DNA of 35,560 bases from Armatimonadota bacterium (GTDB lineage Bacteria; Armatimonadota; Zipacnadia; Zipacnadales; VGFC01). Each line of letters opens with the position of its first letter. Position 1 is the first letter of the stretch. The position numbers and the translations under genes were made by a program. This document shows, in pieces, positions 1 through 8,624 of this stretch. The stretch covers positions 1 through 35,560 of the forward strand of contig VGFC01000023.1 in NCBI GenBank assembly GCA_016869045.1, written 5' to 3'. The notes under the pieces were generated by a model. It ran no database searches and was not told the DNA's origin. It was given only the letters and a program-made list of their open reading frames with translations.

Positions 1-1
1 G

Positions 2-598
2 CACTGGCAGCTTCCGCTCTCCAGCACCGACGAGGGCATTCGGCTACAGGGCGTGGACGGGATCAAGCACGCACTGCATGTCGCAAAGTGGTCGGGCGCG
101 GGCGTCGTGCTGGTCGTGCCCGGCGTCGTCACGGCGGACGACTCGTATGAGGCGGTCTACGACCTCTCCCGCAAGAGCATCCGCGAGTTGCTGCCGACGG
201 CCGAGGAACTGGGAGTCGTGATGGCCATCGAGAACGTGTGGAACAAGTTCCTGCTCAGCCCCATGGAGATGCGCGACTACATCGACGACTTCCGCCACGA
301 GCTGGTGAAGGCCTACTTCGACGTGGGGAACATCCTGCTCTACGGCTTCCCGCACCACTACGTCGAAACCCTCGGCCGCCGCATCGTGAAGGTGCACATC
401 AAGGACTTCAACGTGGGCCAGCGCCAGTTCGTCCCGGTGCTGACCGGCGACGTGGACTTCCCGCGCTTCGTCAACGCCCTCAAGGGCGTCGGCTACAGCG
501 ACTACCTCACCGCCGAGCTGTCGCCCTACCCGCAGTTCCCGGAGCAGCTCGTCTACGACACCTCGGCCCACTTGGACTGCATCATCGCGAGTACGTAG
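2..598 (+). CDS. Sugar phosphate isomerase/epimerase (xylose isomerase-like TIM barrel), 5'-truncated by window edge
   Basis: Open frame continues upstream to base 2 (HWQLPLSSTDEGIRLQGVDG...); motifs AIENVWNKFLLSP, YFDVGN, VKVHIKDF, YLTAELSPYP typical of the AP-endonuclease-2-like family; stop TAG 596-598. Confidence 0.85.
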   Translation, partial: HWQLPLSSTDEGIRLQGVDGIKHALHVAKWSGAGVVLVVPGVVTADDSYEAVYDLSRKSIRELLPTAEELGVVMAIENVWNKFLLSPMEMRDYIDDFRHELVKAYFDVGNILLYGFPHHYVETLGRRIVKVHIKDFNVGQRQFVPVLTGDVDFPRFVNALKGVGYSDYLTAELSPYPQFPEQLVYDTSAHLDCIIAST

Positions 599-644
599 GT
601 AGCGACGGTAACGACGGTAGCGACGGTAACGACGGCAGCGACGC
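596..644 (+). repeat. Nonamer tandem tract (TAGCGACGG/TAACGACGG alternating)
   Basis: TAGCGACGG 600-608, TAACGACGG 609-617, TAGCGACGG 618-626, TAACGACGG 627-635, CAGCGACGC 636-644; begins at the stop codon of the preceding CDS. Confidence 0.9.
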
Positions 645-720
645 CCGGGCGGCAACAGCCGCAACGGCGGCTCGCAGACAGCGGCAGCGACGACGGTCCG
701 GGGGCAACGAGGATGGCGGG

Positions 721-1095
721 ATGACGCGCTTCCAACGGTTCGAGGACATCGAGGCCTGGCAGAAGGCCCGACAACTGGCCAACGCGGTCTACGATGCATC
801 CGAGCAAGCGCCCTTCGCCCGCGACTTCGGGCTGCGTGACCAAGTACGGAGGGCCGCTGTCTCAGTCCTGTCGAACATTGCCGAAGGCTTCGAGCGAGGG
901 AGTCCAGCGGAGTTCATCCGCTTCCTGACGATAGCGAAGGGTTCGGTGGGGGAACTGCGCGCGCAGCTCTACATCGCCGCGGACCGGGCGTACGTGGCAC
1001 CGGAGCTGTCTGAGTATCTGCGCGATGAGGCGGCCCGAGTCAGCAAGATGCTCGGCGCGCTCATCGCGCATCTCCGGAAGGCCTCATGCCGCTAA
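721..1095 (+). CDS. Four-helix bundle protein (23S rRNA intervening-sequence protein / S23-like family)
   Basis: MTRFQRFEDIEAWQKARQLANAVYDAS...RDQVRRAAVSVLSNIAEGFERGSPAEFIRFLTIAKGSVGELRAQLYIA; hallmark 'W..A..L', 'QVRRAA.S..SNIAEG' and 'GS..EL..QL' motifs. Confidence 0.9.
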   Translation: MTRFQRFEDIEAWQKARQLANAVYDASEQAPFARDFGLRDQVRRAAVSVLSNIAEGFERGSPAEFIRFLTIAKGSVGELRAQLYIAADRAYVAPELSEYLRDEAARVSKMLGALIAHLRKASCR

Positions 1096-1133
1096 CGGGC
1101 GGGCCGCCAGTGTCGTCGGTTGTGAACCTGCGA

Positions 1134-1194
1134 GGCGTGTTACTGCCGTTGCCTGCCGGCCGTCGTTACCGCCGTTACCTGCCAACCGTCGTTA
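1134..1194 (-). repeat. Degenerate nonamer tract, inverted relative to 596-644
   Basis: Minus strand reads TAACGACGG-TTGGCAGG-TAACGGCGG-TAACGACGG-CCGGCAGG-CAACGGCAG-TAACACGCC; the first TAA is the purB stop codon. Confidence 0.8.
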
Positions 1195-2583
1195 CCACCA
1201 CAGCCTCCCTCGCCACAGCTCGCAGATGCGCTCCGTCTTCTCCGAGGCGATCCCCGTGTAGGACTCCACGTGGCGAACGAGGTCCTTCTGCTTGTCGGTG
1301 AACTGGGCGATGTATGGCTGCAGGTCCTCGGCGGCGAAGAAGACCTCGGGGAAGGGCTTCCCGGTGGCCTGCGCTTCGAGGGTCAGCTTGCGGGAGGCCT
1401 CGTGGGCATCAGGATGGCCGTAGGCGGCGAGCAGGATGTAGGCCGGCTCGGCGGCGCTCATGCCCTCGCTGAGGTCCAAGATGCGCTTCATCTGCGCGGG
1501 GTCGGCGATCAACTTGCCCATGATGCGGTTCATCCGGCGGGCCGTCGCGACGAGGGCCACGATGACCTCGGGGATGAAGCGCGCCGACGCGGAGTTCGAG
1601 AGGTCGCGCTGGTGCTCGCTGATCTGGTCCAGGTAGACCGTCACCATGCGCGGCATGAAGGCCTTCCAGAAGCTCTTGATGTTCTCGAAGTTCCACGGGT
1701 TGCGCTTGTGCGGCATGGTTGAGGAGCCGACCTGCTCGGCCGTGAACTCCTCGGCGACCTCGGAGATCTCCGTGCGCTGCAGGTGGCGCATGTCGTCGGC
1801 CAGATTCGCCAGCACGCCCAGCGTCGAGACCAGCGCATGGACGAAGTCCACGAGCGGCTCGGCCTCCGCGATCTGCGTGGAGGAGATCGACGGCTGCAGG
1901 CCGAGCTCGGCCAGCACCTCGCGCTCCAGCTCGATGGGGTCATCCACGAACAGGCACTGCGCGTTGTGCGCGCCGACGCCCCCGCTGATCTTCCCTCTCA
2001 GCGCGGCCCCCGCGTCGCGCACCGCCTCGATGCGTCCGCCCAGGCGGCTCACGTAGGAGGCAAGCGCGAAGCCGAAGGTGATCGGCACGGCGTGCTGGCC
2101 GTGGGTGCGGCCCATCTGGAGCGTGTCCTTCTCACGCAAGGCAAGCTTGATGAGCGTGTCCTCGAGGTCGAGCAGCGTCGGCACAATTGCCTTCTCAGTC
2201 GCCTGCTTGAAGCGCCAGGCCGCGGCCGTGTCCTTCACATCGAAGCTGGTGAGCATGAGGTGGACGAACGGCTTTGCCTCATCGCTCACCTCGGCCCGCA
2301 GGCAGTTCACGAGCGCGCGGGTCGAGTGGTGGATGCGCGCATCCTCTTGCGTCACATCCTCCAGCTTCACCCGCGCGGTCGCGGCATCGATCTCATCTGC
2401 GATCGCCTGGCTGCACACGCCCCGTCGCGCCAGCACGCGCACGACCGCCGCCTCGACGGCCAGTTCCGCCGCCAGCCTCCCGCGCTCGCTGACGTACGGG
2501 CCGAGGAGCTGCACGAGCTTGTCGTTGTTGGCGTAGTACCGGTAGTCCAGCGGCGACACGCAGTCGAACAGGTCGATGGGCAT
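1192..2583 (-). CDS. purB: Adenylosuccinate lyase
   Basis: MPIDLFDCVSPLDYRYYANNDKLV...; fumarase/ASL signature GSSTMPHKRNPWNFENI; start at 2583 with upstream GGAA. Confidence 0.93.
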   Translation of the reverse strand: MPIDLFDCVSPLDYRYYANNDKLVQLLGPYVSERGRLAAELAVEAAVVRVLARRGVCSQAIADEIDAATARVKLEDVTQEDARIHHSTRALVNCLRAEVSDEAKPFVHLMLTSFDVKDTAAAWRFKQATEKAIVPTLLDLEDTLIKLALREKDTLQMGRTHGQHAVPITFGFALASYVSRLGGRIEAVRDAGAALRGKISGGVGAHNAQCLFVDDPIELEREVLAELGLQPSISSTQIAEAEPLVDFVHALVSTLGVLANLADDMRHLQRTEISEVAEEFTAEQVGSSTMPHKRNPWNFENIKSFWKAFMPRMVTVYLDQISEHQRDLSNSASARFIPEVIVALVATARRMNRIMGKLIADPAQMKRILDLSEGMSAAEPAYILLAAYGHPDAHEASRKLTLEAQATGKPFPEVFFAAEDLQPYIAQFTDKQKDLVRHVESYTGIASEKTERICELWRGRLWW

Positions 2584-2623
2584 CGGGGGTTCCTTTCGCT
2601 TGCCGGGCGGAGGCCTCAAGGGT

Positions 2624-2686
2624 GACGAAGCTGGCGCCTCGTCCTACGAGCCCCTTCCTGTAGTAGGTCGAAGCGCCAGCTTCGAC
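2624..2686. repeat. REP-like palindrome, GTCGAAGCGCCAGCTTCGAC plus related inverted copy
   Basis: gtcgaag(cgccag)cttcgac at 2667-2686; gacgaagctggcgc at 2624-2637 is near-complementary to gcgccagcttcgac. Confidence 0.7.
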
Positions 2687-2697
2687 GCCATCAGCCT

Positions 2698-2822
2698 ACT
2701 GAGTCTCGTGTAGGTAGGGAAACTCGTGGGGCGGGCATTCCTGCCCGCCACGGGCCATTGGCGGGCAGGAATGCCCGCCCCACGGATTCGCTCCTTGTTC
2801 CCCAAGATACACGAGACTCAGT
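2698..2822. repeat. Nested inverted-repeat element (15-bp outer arms, 26-bp inner hairpin)
   Basis: Outer arms actgagtctcgtgta (2698-2712) / tacacgagactcagt (2808-2822); inner arms cgtggggcgggcattcctgcccgcca (2725-2750) / tggcgggcaggaatgcccgccccacg (2759-2784), 8-nt loop. Confidence 0.9.
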
Positions 2823-3192
2823 GAGAGAGCGGACGGTCTCTGGTTCTCGTGACCTCGACCTCGGCGCAGTCGATCAGGCCGCCGAGGGGCACGCTCTGCT
2901 TGCGGGCCCGCACCGTGACCTCGTCCACGTCGAAGGTCTCCAGGATGCCACGCGCGATGTTGAGCGCCAGGGCCTCCAGCAGGCAGAACCCGCGTCGCTG
3001 GATTTGGGCCACGAGGTCGTAGACCGCTTGGTAATCGACCGTGTCACTCAGGTCGTCGGTCTCGCCCGGGCGGGTGAGGTCGCGGACGAGTTCGATGTCG
3101 AAGGAGAAACGCCCGCCCAGGTCGCGCTCGGCGGCGCCGACCCCGTGGTGTCCGTAGAAGTGCATGTTGTGGAGCGTGATTCGGTCTCTCAT
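2818..3192 (-). CDS. folB: Dihydroneopterin aldolase
   Basis: MRDRITLHNMHFYGHHGVGAAERDLGGRFSFDIEL...; FolB 'GHHGV..AER..G..F..D' motif; ATGA overlap with upstream gene. Confidence 0.88.
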   Translation of the reverse strand: MRDRITLHNMHFYGHHGVGAAERDLGGRFSFDIELVRDLTRPGETDDLSDTVDYQAVYDLVAQIQRRGFCLLEALALNIARGILETFDVDEVTVRARKQSVPLGGLIDCAEVEVTRTRDRPLSH

Positions 3193-3773
3193 GGCCGGTC
3201 AATCCGTTCCGTCTCGGTAATGAGGACACGCACGCGCATGTCGTGCTCGTCCGCCGGCACCTCGGCCACCACCTGCGCCGCGAAGCAGATCGCGATCGCC
3301 GGTGCGCGACCGGCGACGGCGGCGAGGACTCGGTCGTAGTACCCGCCGCCGTACCCGAGCCGCCGCAGCTCCCGGTCGAAGGCGACGCCCGGCACCAGGA
3401 CGAAGTCGATGTCGTGCAGCGCGACCTCGGGACACCGTTCGGGGATCGGCTCCGGGATACCCCAGGTGCCCGGCGTGAGGTCGGCATTGGGGGACCGGAC
3501 CTCGCGCAGCTCGAGCCGGCGCGTCTCGGGGTCCACCCTGGGCAGCGCCAGACGCTTGCCCATGCGCAGCGACGCCTCAAGCAAATCGCCCGTGTCCACT
3601 TCGCTCCCGAAGCTCGCGAACAACAGCACGACCCGCGCCCGCCGGAACTCCGGGCTCTCAAGGACACGGCGGCAGATCGCGGCGCTGTTCGCCTTGCGCG
3701 TCGGCGCGTCCAGAGCGTCGCGCAAGGCGATGGTCCGCCGGCGGAGTTCCCGCTTCTCGTCCGCCCGGGTCAC
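3189..3773 (-). CDS. 5-formyltetrahydrofolate cyclo-ligase family protein
   Basis: C-terminal LVPGVAFDRELRRLGYGGGYYDR signature; GTG start at 3773 overlapping the upstream stop (GTGA). Confidence 0.9.
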   Translation of the reverse strand: MTRADEKRELRRRTIALRDALDAPTRKANSAAICRRVLESPEFRRARVVLLFASFGSEVDTGDLLEASLRMGKRLALPRVDPETRRLELREVRSPNADLTPGTWGIPEPIPERCPEVALHDIDFVLVPGVAFDRELRRLGYGGGYYDRVLAAVAGRAPAIAICFAAQVVAEVPADEHDMRVRVLITETERIDRP

Positions 3774-5953
3774 TCCGTCCCCTCCGCCCAGTCCTGCAGC
3801 TTCTTCCACCAGGGCCGGTCGTCGCGATCCGGCTTGGGTGGCCCGCCCTTCGGCTGAACGGTGTACGTGAGGCCATCCAGCCACGTCGGGATTGCGATCT
3901 GCATGCGGTAACGGAGCACCTGCACCTGCAGCGGCGCCAGGCGCACGTACACCTCCTGGCGCTTGGCCTGCACCGCGCGCTTGGTGAACTCGAAGTGCCC
4001 CTCGTACGTGCGGCTGATCAGCGGATCGTCACGCGAGACGGCCAGGACATGCTCGCTGTAGGGTACCTGGCGGAGCGTCAGCGTCAGTAACTTCGCGGTC
4101 GAGGTGTTGTTCCAGAGCACCAGGATCACCTCGTCCCCGCGCACGAACGGCAGCGCGACGATCGCCTCGCCGAACCGCCCTGAGATCTCGCTGCTGGTCC
4201 AGGAGCGCAGAATCGGGGCTGCCCCTGCGAGTTCGCGGCTCAGCTCGCGCACGGCCAGCCCCGCAGGAGAAAGCGCCCCATCGGCGCGGGTCAGCGCGAT
4301 CCGACCCGCCTCGGGGCCCCCGGGGAAGGTGGCCCCCGTCGCGCCCGCATAGGCCGCGAGGCACATGCTACGAGCGACCTTCACTGCATCAAGGCGCTCG
4401 TCAGTGCTGGCCGGGCCCCCGATTCCCGAGGTGAGAATCGGCTGCGAGGCGTCGTGCTTCTCCATGAGCGCCTCGACTGTCCGCGGATACTGCTGGGGAT
4501 CGAGGTCGGCCCAGAAGGCGCTCGGCTCGCGGGCGTTCTTGTCATTGAGCGACTCCCCCAGCACGCCGCCGACCGGCAGAGGGGTTGCCCTCACGACGAC
4601 CGCGCCGAAGTACTTGTCCATCTTCAGCGCGAGGCACGCGTCCAGCAGGCGGTTCTCCGGCGTGCCTTCCGCGTTGGCAGTGCAGTCGAACACGGGTGAA
4701 ATGCAGGCGGCGTCCAGGTCAGCCGTGCTCACCACTGAATGCAGTTCGCGGGACACGGCCAGAAGCGCTTCCGCCTCCTCCTGGAATGCGTTGCTCTGGT
4801 AGGGTCGGCCCGGGCGCCAGGCCGCGCTGTACAGGCCAACCTTGCCCTTCAGAGCAGTCACGAACTCACGGAGCACGCCGTTTTCCGGCAGGCCCTCGAA
4901 GAAGACGACGGGGATCGTCGGCGGACCCTCGATGATGGGCCGGACCTGGTCAAGCAACTGCTGGGCGGTTGAGGTTACTGTGGCCCGGACGAGCACCTCG
5001 CGAAGCTGCCACTGGCGGGCGCCGGGAGTGTCACCGGCGGTCACACCGAAGGCGGGGTAGTTGCGGGACACGGTCAGGTGGATCGGAAACGAGGCCGAGT
5101 CCTTGCCGGAACTCGCGGTGAGCCGCCCGCTGTAGGCTCCCGGCAGCAGCCCTTGCACCCGTAGCGAGGCGTTGTGGAGGCCGCTCTTCGCAATGGCGTA
5201 CTCCCGCGCATCGCAGGCGACGCCGTCGGGGAACTCACCTGTGATCGACAGCATCCGCGTCCCGGTTCCCCGTGCGAGAACGAGGGCCGACAGCGACGCG
5301 AATCCCCCCAGTGCGCAGGACGTCTCCGGGTTCACCGAGACCTGCGTCCCGCCGACATCGACGGTCAACTCGGTCACACCTGCGATCTCTCTCGCCTGCG
5401 CGTCCAGAGGCCCGTCGGGCTTCCAGCCATCGGGCAAGGCCGGCTTGACCGACGTGTCCGCCGGCAGGGGAAGAGTCTCCTGCACGAGAGCGAGTTCGCT
5501 CAGCCGCAGCTGGCCCTGCGCCTGTGCGCCGATGTACAAGTACAAGGGCTGACTGCCGGCCGCGGGAGGCGCCAGGCGAGCAGCAAGACGCTGCCGCTTG
5601 CCCGGGGGCACAGCCATGCGCCACAGCGTGGCAGCGGACTTCGTCGTCGGCTCGCGCAGGAACTGAACGACGAGCTGAGGCGCCCCCTCGCCCGTCGCCG
5701 ACACGCCGATGTCCACCAGCCCCGTCGGCTCAGGCTCCAGTCGGGCGACAATGCCGGCCTGTCCGGCGCCCGGCGCCAGCGAGACCTCCGTCGCCGGCCC
5801 AGACCCGCTCCAGCTCACTTGGCCGCCGCCGTCGGCGAGCACGGTCCAGGCGCGTTGCCCATCAGCGAAGGTCAACGGCAGTTCGCCCGTCTGCGCGGTC
5901 GCACAGCCGGTGGCGGCGGCCAGCACCGCGAGAAACAGGAGCAGCCTTGGCAT
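3770..5953 (-). CDS. Hypothetical large secreted lipoprotein
   Basis: MPRLLLFLAVLAAATGCATAQ... lipobox-like signal peptide; 727 aa, no catalytic motif recognised. Confidence 0.7.
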   Translation of the reverse strand: MPRLLLFLAVLAAATGCATAQTGELPLTFADGQRAWTVLADGGGQVSWSGSGPATEVSLAPGAGQAGIVARLEPEPTGLVDIGVSATGEGAPQLVVQFLREPTTKSAATLWRMAVPPGKRQRLAARLAPPAAGSQPLYLYIGAQAQGQLRLSELALVQETLPLPADTSVKPALPDGWKPDGPLDAQAREIAGVTELTVDVGGTQVSVNPETSCALGGFASLSALVLARGTGTRMLSITGEFPDGVACDAREYAIAKSGLHNASLRVQGLLPGAYSGRLTASSGKDSASFPIHLTVSRNYPAFGVTAGDTPGARQWQLREVLVRATVTSTAQQLLDQVRPIIEGPPTIPVVFFEGLPENGVLREFVTALKGKVGLYSAAWRPGRPYQSNAFQEEAEALLAVSRELHSVVSTADLDAACISPVFDCTANAEGTPENRLLDACLALKMDKYFGAVVVRATPLPVGGVLGESLNDKNAREPSAFWADLDPQQYPRTVEALMEKHDASQPILTSGIGGPASTDERLDAVKVARSMCLAAYAGATGATFPGGPEAGRIALTRADGALSPAGLAVRELSRELAGAAPILRSWTSSEISGRFGEAIVALPFVRGDEVILVLWNNTSTAKLLTLTLRQVPYSEHVLAVSRDDPLISRTYEGHFEFTKRAVQAKRQEVYVRLAPLQVQVLRYRMQIAIPTWLDGLTYTVQPKGGPPKPDRDDRPWWKKLQDWAEGTE

Positions 5954-6040
5954 CACAGTCCTCTTCGTACCGGCACTCGGGCGGTTGATGAGCAGCGGGT
6001 GAGTTCGTCCCCCGTCGAGCGCAGTCCTTCGCCCGGGACG

Positions 6041-6057
6041 GGGAGGCAAGGCCTCCC
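6041..6057. repeat. REP-like hairpin GGGAGGC-AAG-GCCTCCC
   Basis: 7-bp perfect arms with 3-nt loop in an intergenic region. Confidence 0.6.
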
Positions 6058-6107
6058 ACAAGCGTTAGACACCGGGGAGCCCCGGCCGGTTTGGGGCCTC
6101 GCAGCAA

Positions 6108-7229
6108 TCAGGCCCTCTCGACAAGGTCGATGATGGAGGAGGCGGCGTCGCGGGCTGCATTCGGTAGGCCGAGGGCCGCGGCGCGTTGTGCCACCCCGGC
6201 GAGTTGGTCGGGGTCCGCGAGCAGCTTCGTGACGATGGCGCAAACCTCGCGGATGGTCCTTGCTGCCCGCCCCGCGCCGCCGGCGACGACGAACGACTGG
6301 TTCGCGCGCTCCTGGCCGGGGATCGCCCCGTAGAGGACCAGCGGCAGGCCGACCGCCAGAGCCTCCGCTACAGTGACCCCACCCGGCTTCCCCACAAACA
6401 GGGACGCGGCAGTGTAGTGGCGGTGGATGTCCTCGACGAACGGGTAGACTTCGAGGGCGCCGTCCAGAGCGGGCGCCAGGGATTCCAGCGCCCGCTGCAG
6501 GGCCCTGTCGTGGCCGCAGACGACGATGGTTCGAGGGGCGCACTCGGCCACGGCGCGGCAGAGCGCTTCCGCGCCGCGGAGCATTCCCTCGGCACCCACG
6601 GTGATCAGCACCGGGCCGTCCGCCGGGCAGTCATCGCGTGGCGTGAACCCGGGCCGCACGGGGACGCCGCTGGCCTGGACGCGGTCACCGGGCACCCCCA
6701 AACCAACCAGTTCCTCTCGGAGCGCGTCGTGGCCGACGATGTAGAGGTCCACGCCTTCGTGAATCCACTGACTGTGGCTTGCGCAATCGGTGAGGATGGT
6801 GACCGAGGGGACGCTCACTTCGCCCCGGCGTTTCAGGCCGCAAAGCACGGCGGAGGGCGTCGGATATGTGCTGACGACCACGTCGGGTCGCCGGCTCCGC
6901 AGGTACTCGCGCAGGCGGCGACGACCGACTCGGTTCAGCCGGCTCTGCACGCGCGGGTGTTCGCCCACCCACTGCGCGGTGCGGTAGAACGAGCCATACA
7001 AGAAGGGGGCGTTGCGGGCGCTGAAGCCGTACGACCAGGCGACGGCCCGGCTGAACTTGGGGCCGACGAACTCCTCGAAGAAGTCGAGGACCTCGACGTC
7101 CCACTGTGGCCGGAGGTCGCGCACCGCCGCAGCTACGGTCTGGGCGATCATCCGGTGGCCGCCGCCGAAGCTGCTGGTAAGAACGGTGACCGTGGCCCGT
7201 GCCTCTCCCGCGGATGGTGGCCGTGTCAT
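6108..7229 (-). CDS. MGDG synthase / processive diacylglycerol glycosyltransferase-like (GT28-type) protein
   Basis: N-term TVTVLTSSFGGGHRMIAQ, C-term FVGKPGGVTVAEALAVGLPLVLYGAIPGQERAN; ATGA overlap with the upstream mutase. Confidence 0.85.
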   Translation of the reverse strand: MTRPPSAGEARATVTVLTSSFGGGHRMIAQTVAAAVRDLRPQWDVEVLDFFEEFVGPKFSRAVAWSYGFSARNAPFLYGSFYRTAQWVGEHPRVQSRLNRVGRRRLREYLRSRRPDVVVSTYPTPSAVLCGLKRRGEVSVPSVTILTDCASHSQWIHEGVDLYIVGHDALREELVGLGVPGDRVQASGVPVRPGFTPRDDCPADGPVLITVGAEGMLRGAEALCRAVAECAPRTIVVCGHDRALQRALESLAPALDGALEVYPFVEDIHRHYTAASLFVGKPGGVTVAEALAVGLPLVLYGAIPGQERANQSFVVAGGAGRAARTIREVCAIVTKLLADPDQLAGVAQRAAALGLPNAARDAASSIIDLVERA

Positions 7230-8602
7230 GCGTTGACGACCGGTCTGAGGATCGCCACGGCCTCCTCGCACAATCGCCGGGCGGCGCCGGTGGTGTCGCA
7301 CTCGGCGATCACGCGGATGATAGGCTCAGTGTTGCTCGGCCGGATGTGCAGCCACTGGCGCGTGTCGGGCCAGAGGACCTTCAGACCCTCGGTGAGGTCC
7401 AGCTTGTTGTCCGCATACTCGCGCCGAACAGCGGCCATCGCGTGCGGGACCCGGCTCGAGGGGCACTCGATCTTCGTCTTGTGCATGCCGCTTGGGCGGA
7501 AGCGGCGCATCCAGGCGGAGATGGTCCCATGCTCCGCGAGTCCCTGCAGTACCAGGGCCATGCCGGCCATGGCGTCGCGGCACAGATGCACCCGCGGGTA
7601 GACGACGCCACCGTTCCCCTCGCCGCCGACCACGGCTCGCTCGCGCAGCATGGTCTCCACGACGTTGATCTCGCCGACCTTGGTGCGGATGACCTGGCCC
7701 CCGTGACGGTCAGTGACCTCGTCGATCATGCGGCTTGTGGACACGTTGGTCACGATCGGTCCCGGCGTCTGGGCCGCGACCGTGTCGCAGGCGAACGCCA
7801 GCGTGAACTCCTCCCCGATGGCGCGCCCCTTCTCGGACACGATCGCCAGCCGATCCGCGTCGGCGTCCTGGGCGAAGCCTACGTCCGCGCCCGTCTCCTT
7901 CACGGCGCGGCACAAGGCCCGCAGGTTCTTGGCAATCGGCTCGGGGTCGTGAGGGAAGTCGCCGTCCGGTTTGCCGTGAATGACCTTCACCTTGCAGCCC
8001 AGCTCGCGCAGCAAGTCGGGGGCCATCACAGCGCCCGCGCCGTTGCACGTGTCCACAACGACCTTCGGCCGCCGTGCGCGGATCGCGTCCACGTCCGTGC
8101 TCTGCACGACCAGCCTGACATGTCGCTCGACGGCGTCGCTATCGGTCTCCACGGGGCTGATCTCCGACGTGCGCGCCAGCCGGAACTCGCCCTGATGGTA
8201 CACGTCGAGCAGCTCGGTCGCCTGGTACGAGTTGAGGAAGACGCCATCGGATTGCGCGAACTTCAGCGCGTTCCACTGCGCCGGGTTGTGGCTCGCGGTG
8301 ATGGCGACAGCGCCCGCAGCCTGTCGGTGTTTCACCGCGACCAGCACCGTCGGGACGGGCACCACGCCCAGGTCGATCACACGGCAGCCCGTCGCCAGCA
8401 GGCCGCCGACTACGGCCGAGCGGACCATCTCTCCTGTCTGGCGGGTATCGCGCCCGACCAGCACGACGCCGCCCTCGACGTAGCAACCGAACGCCTCCGC
8501 GAAGCCCACGACGAGCTGAGGCGTGAGCGATTCGCCCACGACCCCGCGCACGCCCGAGATGCTGACCTTCAGCGTATGAACCGGCGACCGCGCCGTTACC
8601 AT
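7226..8602 (-). CDS. Phosphoglucosamine mutase / phosphomannomutase family protein (canonical active site)
   Basis: VAITASHNPAQWNALKF catalytic Ser loop, DADADRLAIVSEKG metal loop, GEGNGGVVYPR, RPSNTEPIIRV phosphate loop. Confidence 0.9.
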   Translation of the reverse strand: MVTARSPVHTLKVSISGVRGVVGESLTPQLVVGFAEAFGCYVEGGVVLVGRDTRQTGEMVRSAVVGGLLATGCRVIDLGVVPVPTVLVAVKHRQAAGAVAITASHNPAQWNALKFAQSDGVFLNSYQATELLDVYHQGEFRLARTSEISPVETDSDAVERHVRLVVQSTDVDAIRARRPKVVVDTCNGAGAVMAPDLLRELGCKVKVIHGKPDGDFPHDPEPIAKNLRALCRAVKETGADVGFAQDADADRLAIVSEKGRAIGEEFTLAFACDTVAAQTPGPIVTNVSTSRMIDEVTDRHGGQVIRTKVGEINVVETMLRERAVVGGEGNGGVVYPRVHLCRDAMAGMALVLQGLAEHGTISAWMRRFRPSGMHKTKIECPSSRVPHAMAAVRREYADNKLDLTEGLKVLWPDTRQWLHIRPSNTEPIIRVIAECDTTGAARRLCEEAVAILRPVVNA

Positions 8603-8624
8603 GGTATGCCCTCGCGACCCCGCT

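Noticed and set aside
596-644. CRISPR or VNTR locus encoding a GSDGND repeat protein
   Set aside because: Period is 9/18 nt without spacers, and it follows a stop codon; treated as a non-coding tandem tract.
238-1095. 285-aa ORF that would fuse the four-helix-bundle protein to an upstream region
   Set aside because: Upstream part is out-of-frame with the isomerase and reads R/P-rich noise and repeat (GSDGNDGSD); family start is the ATG at 721.
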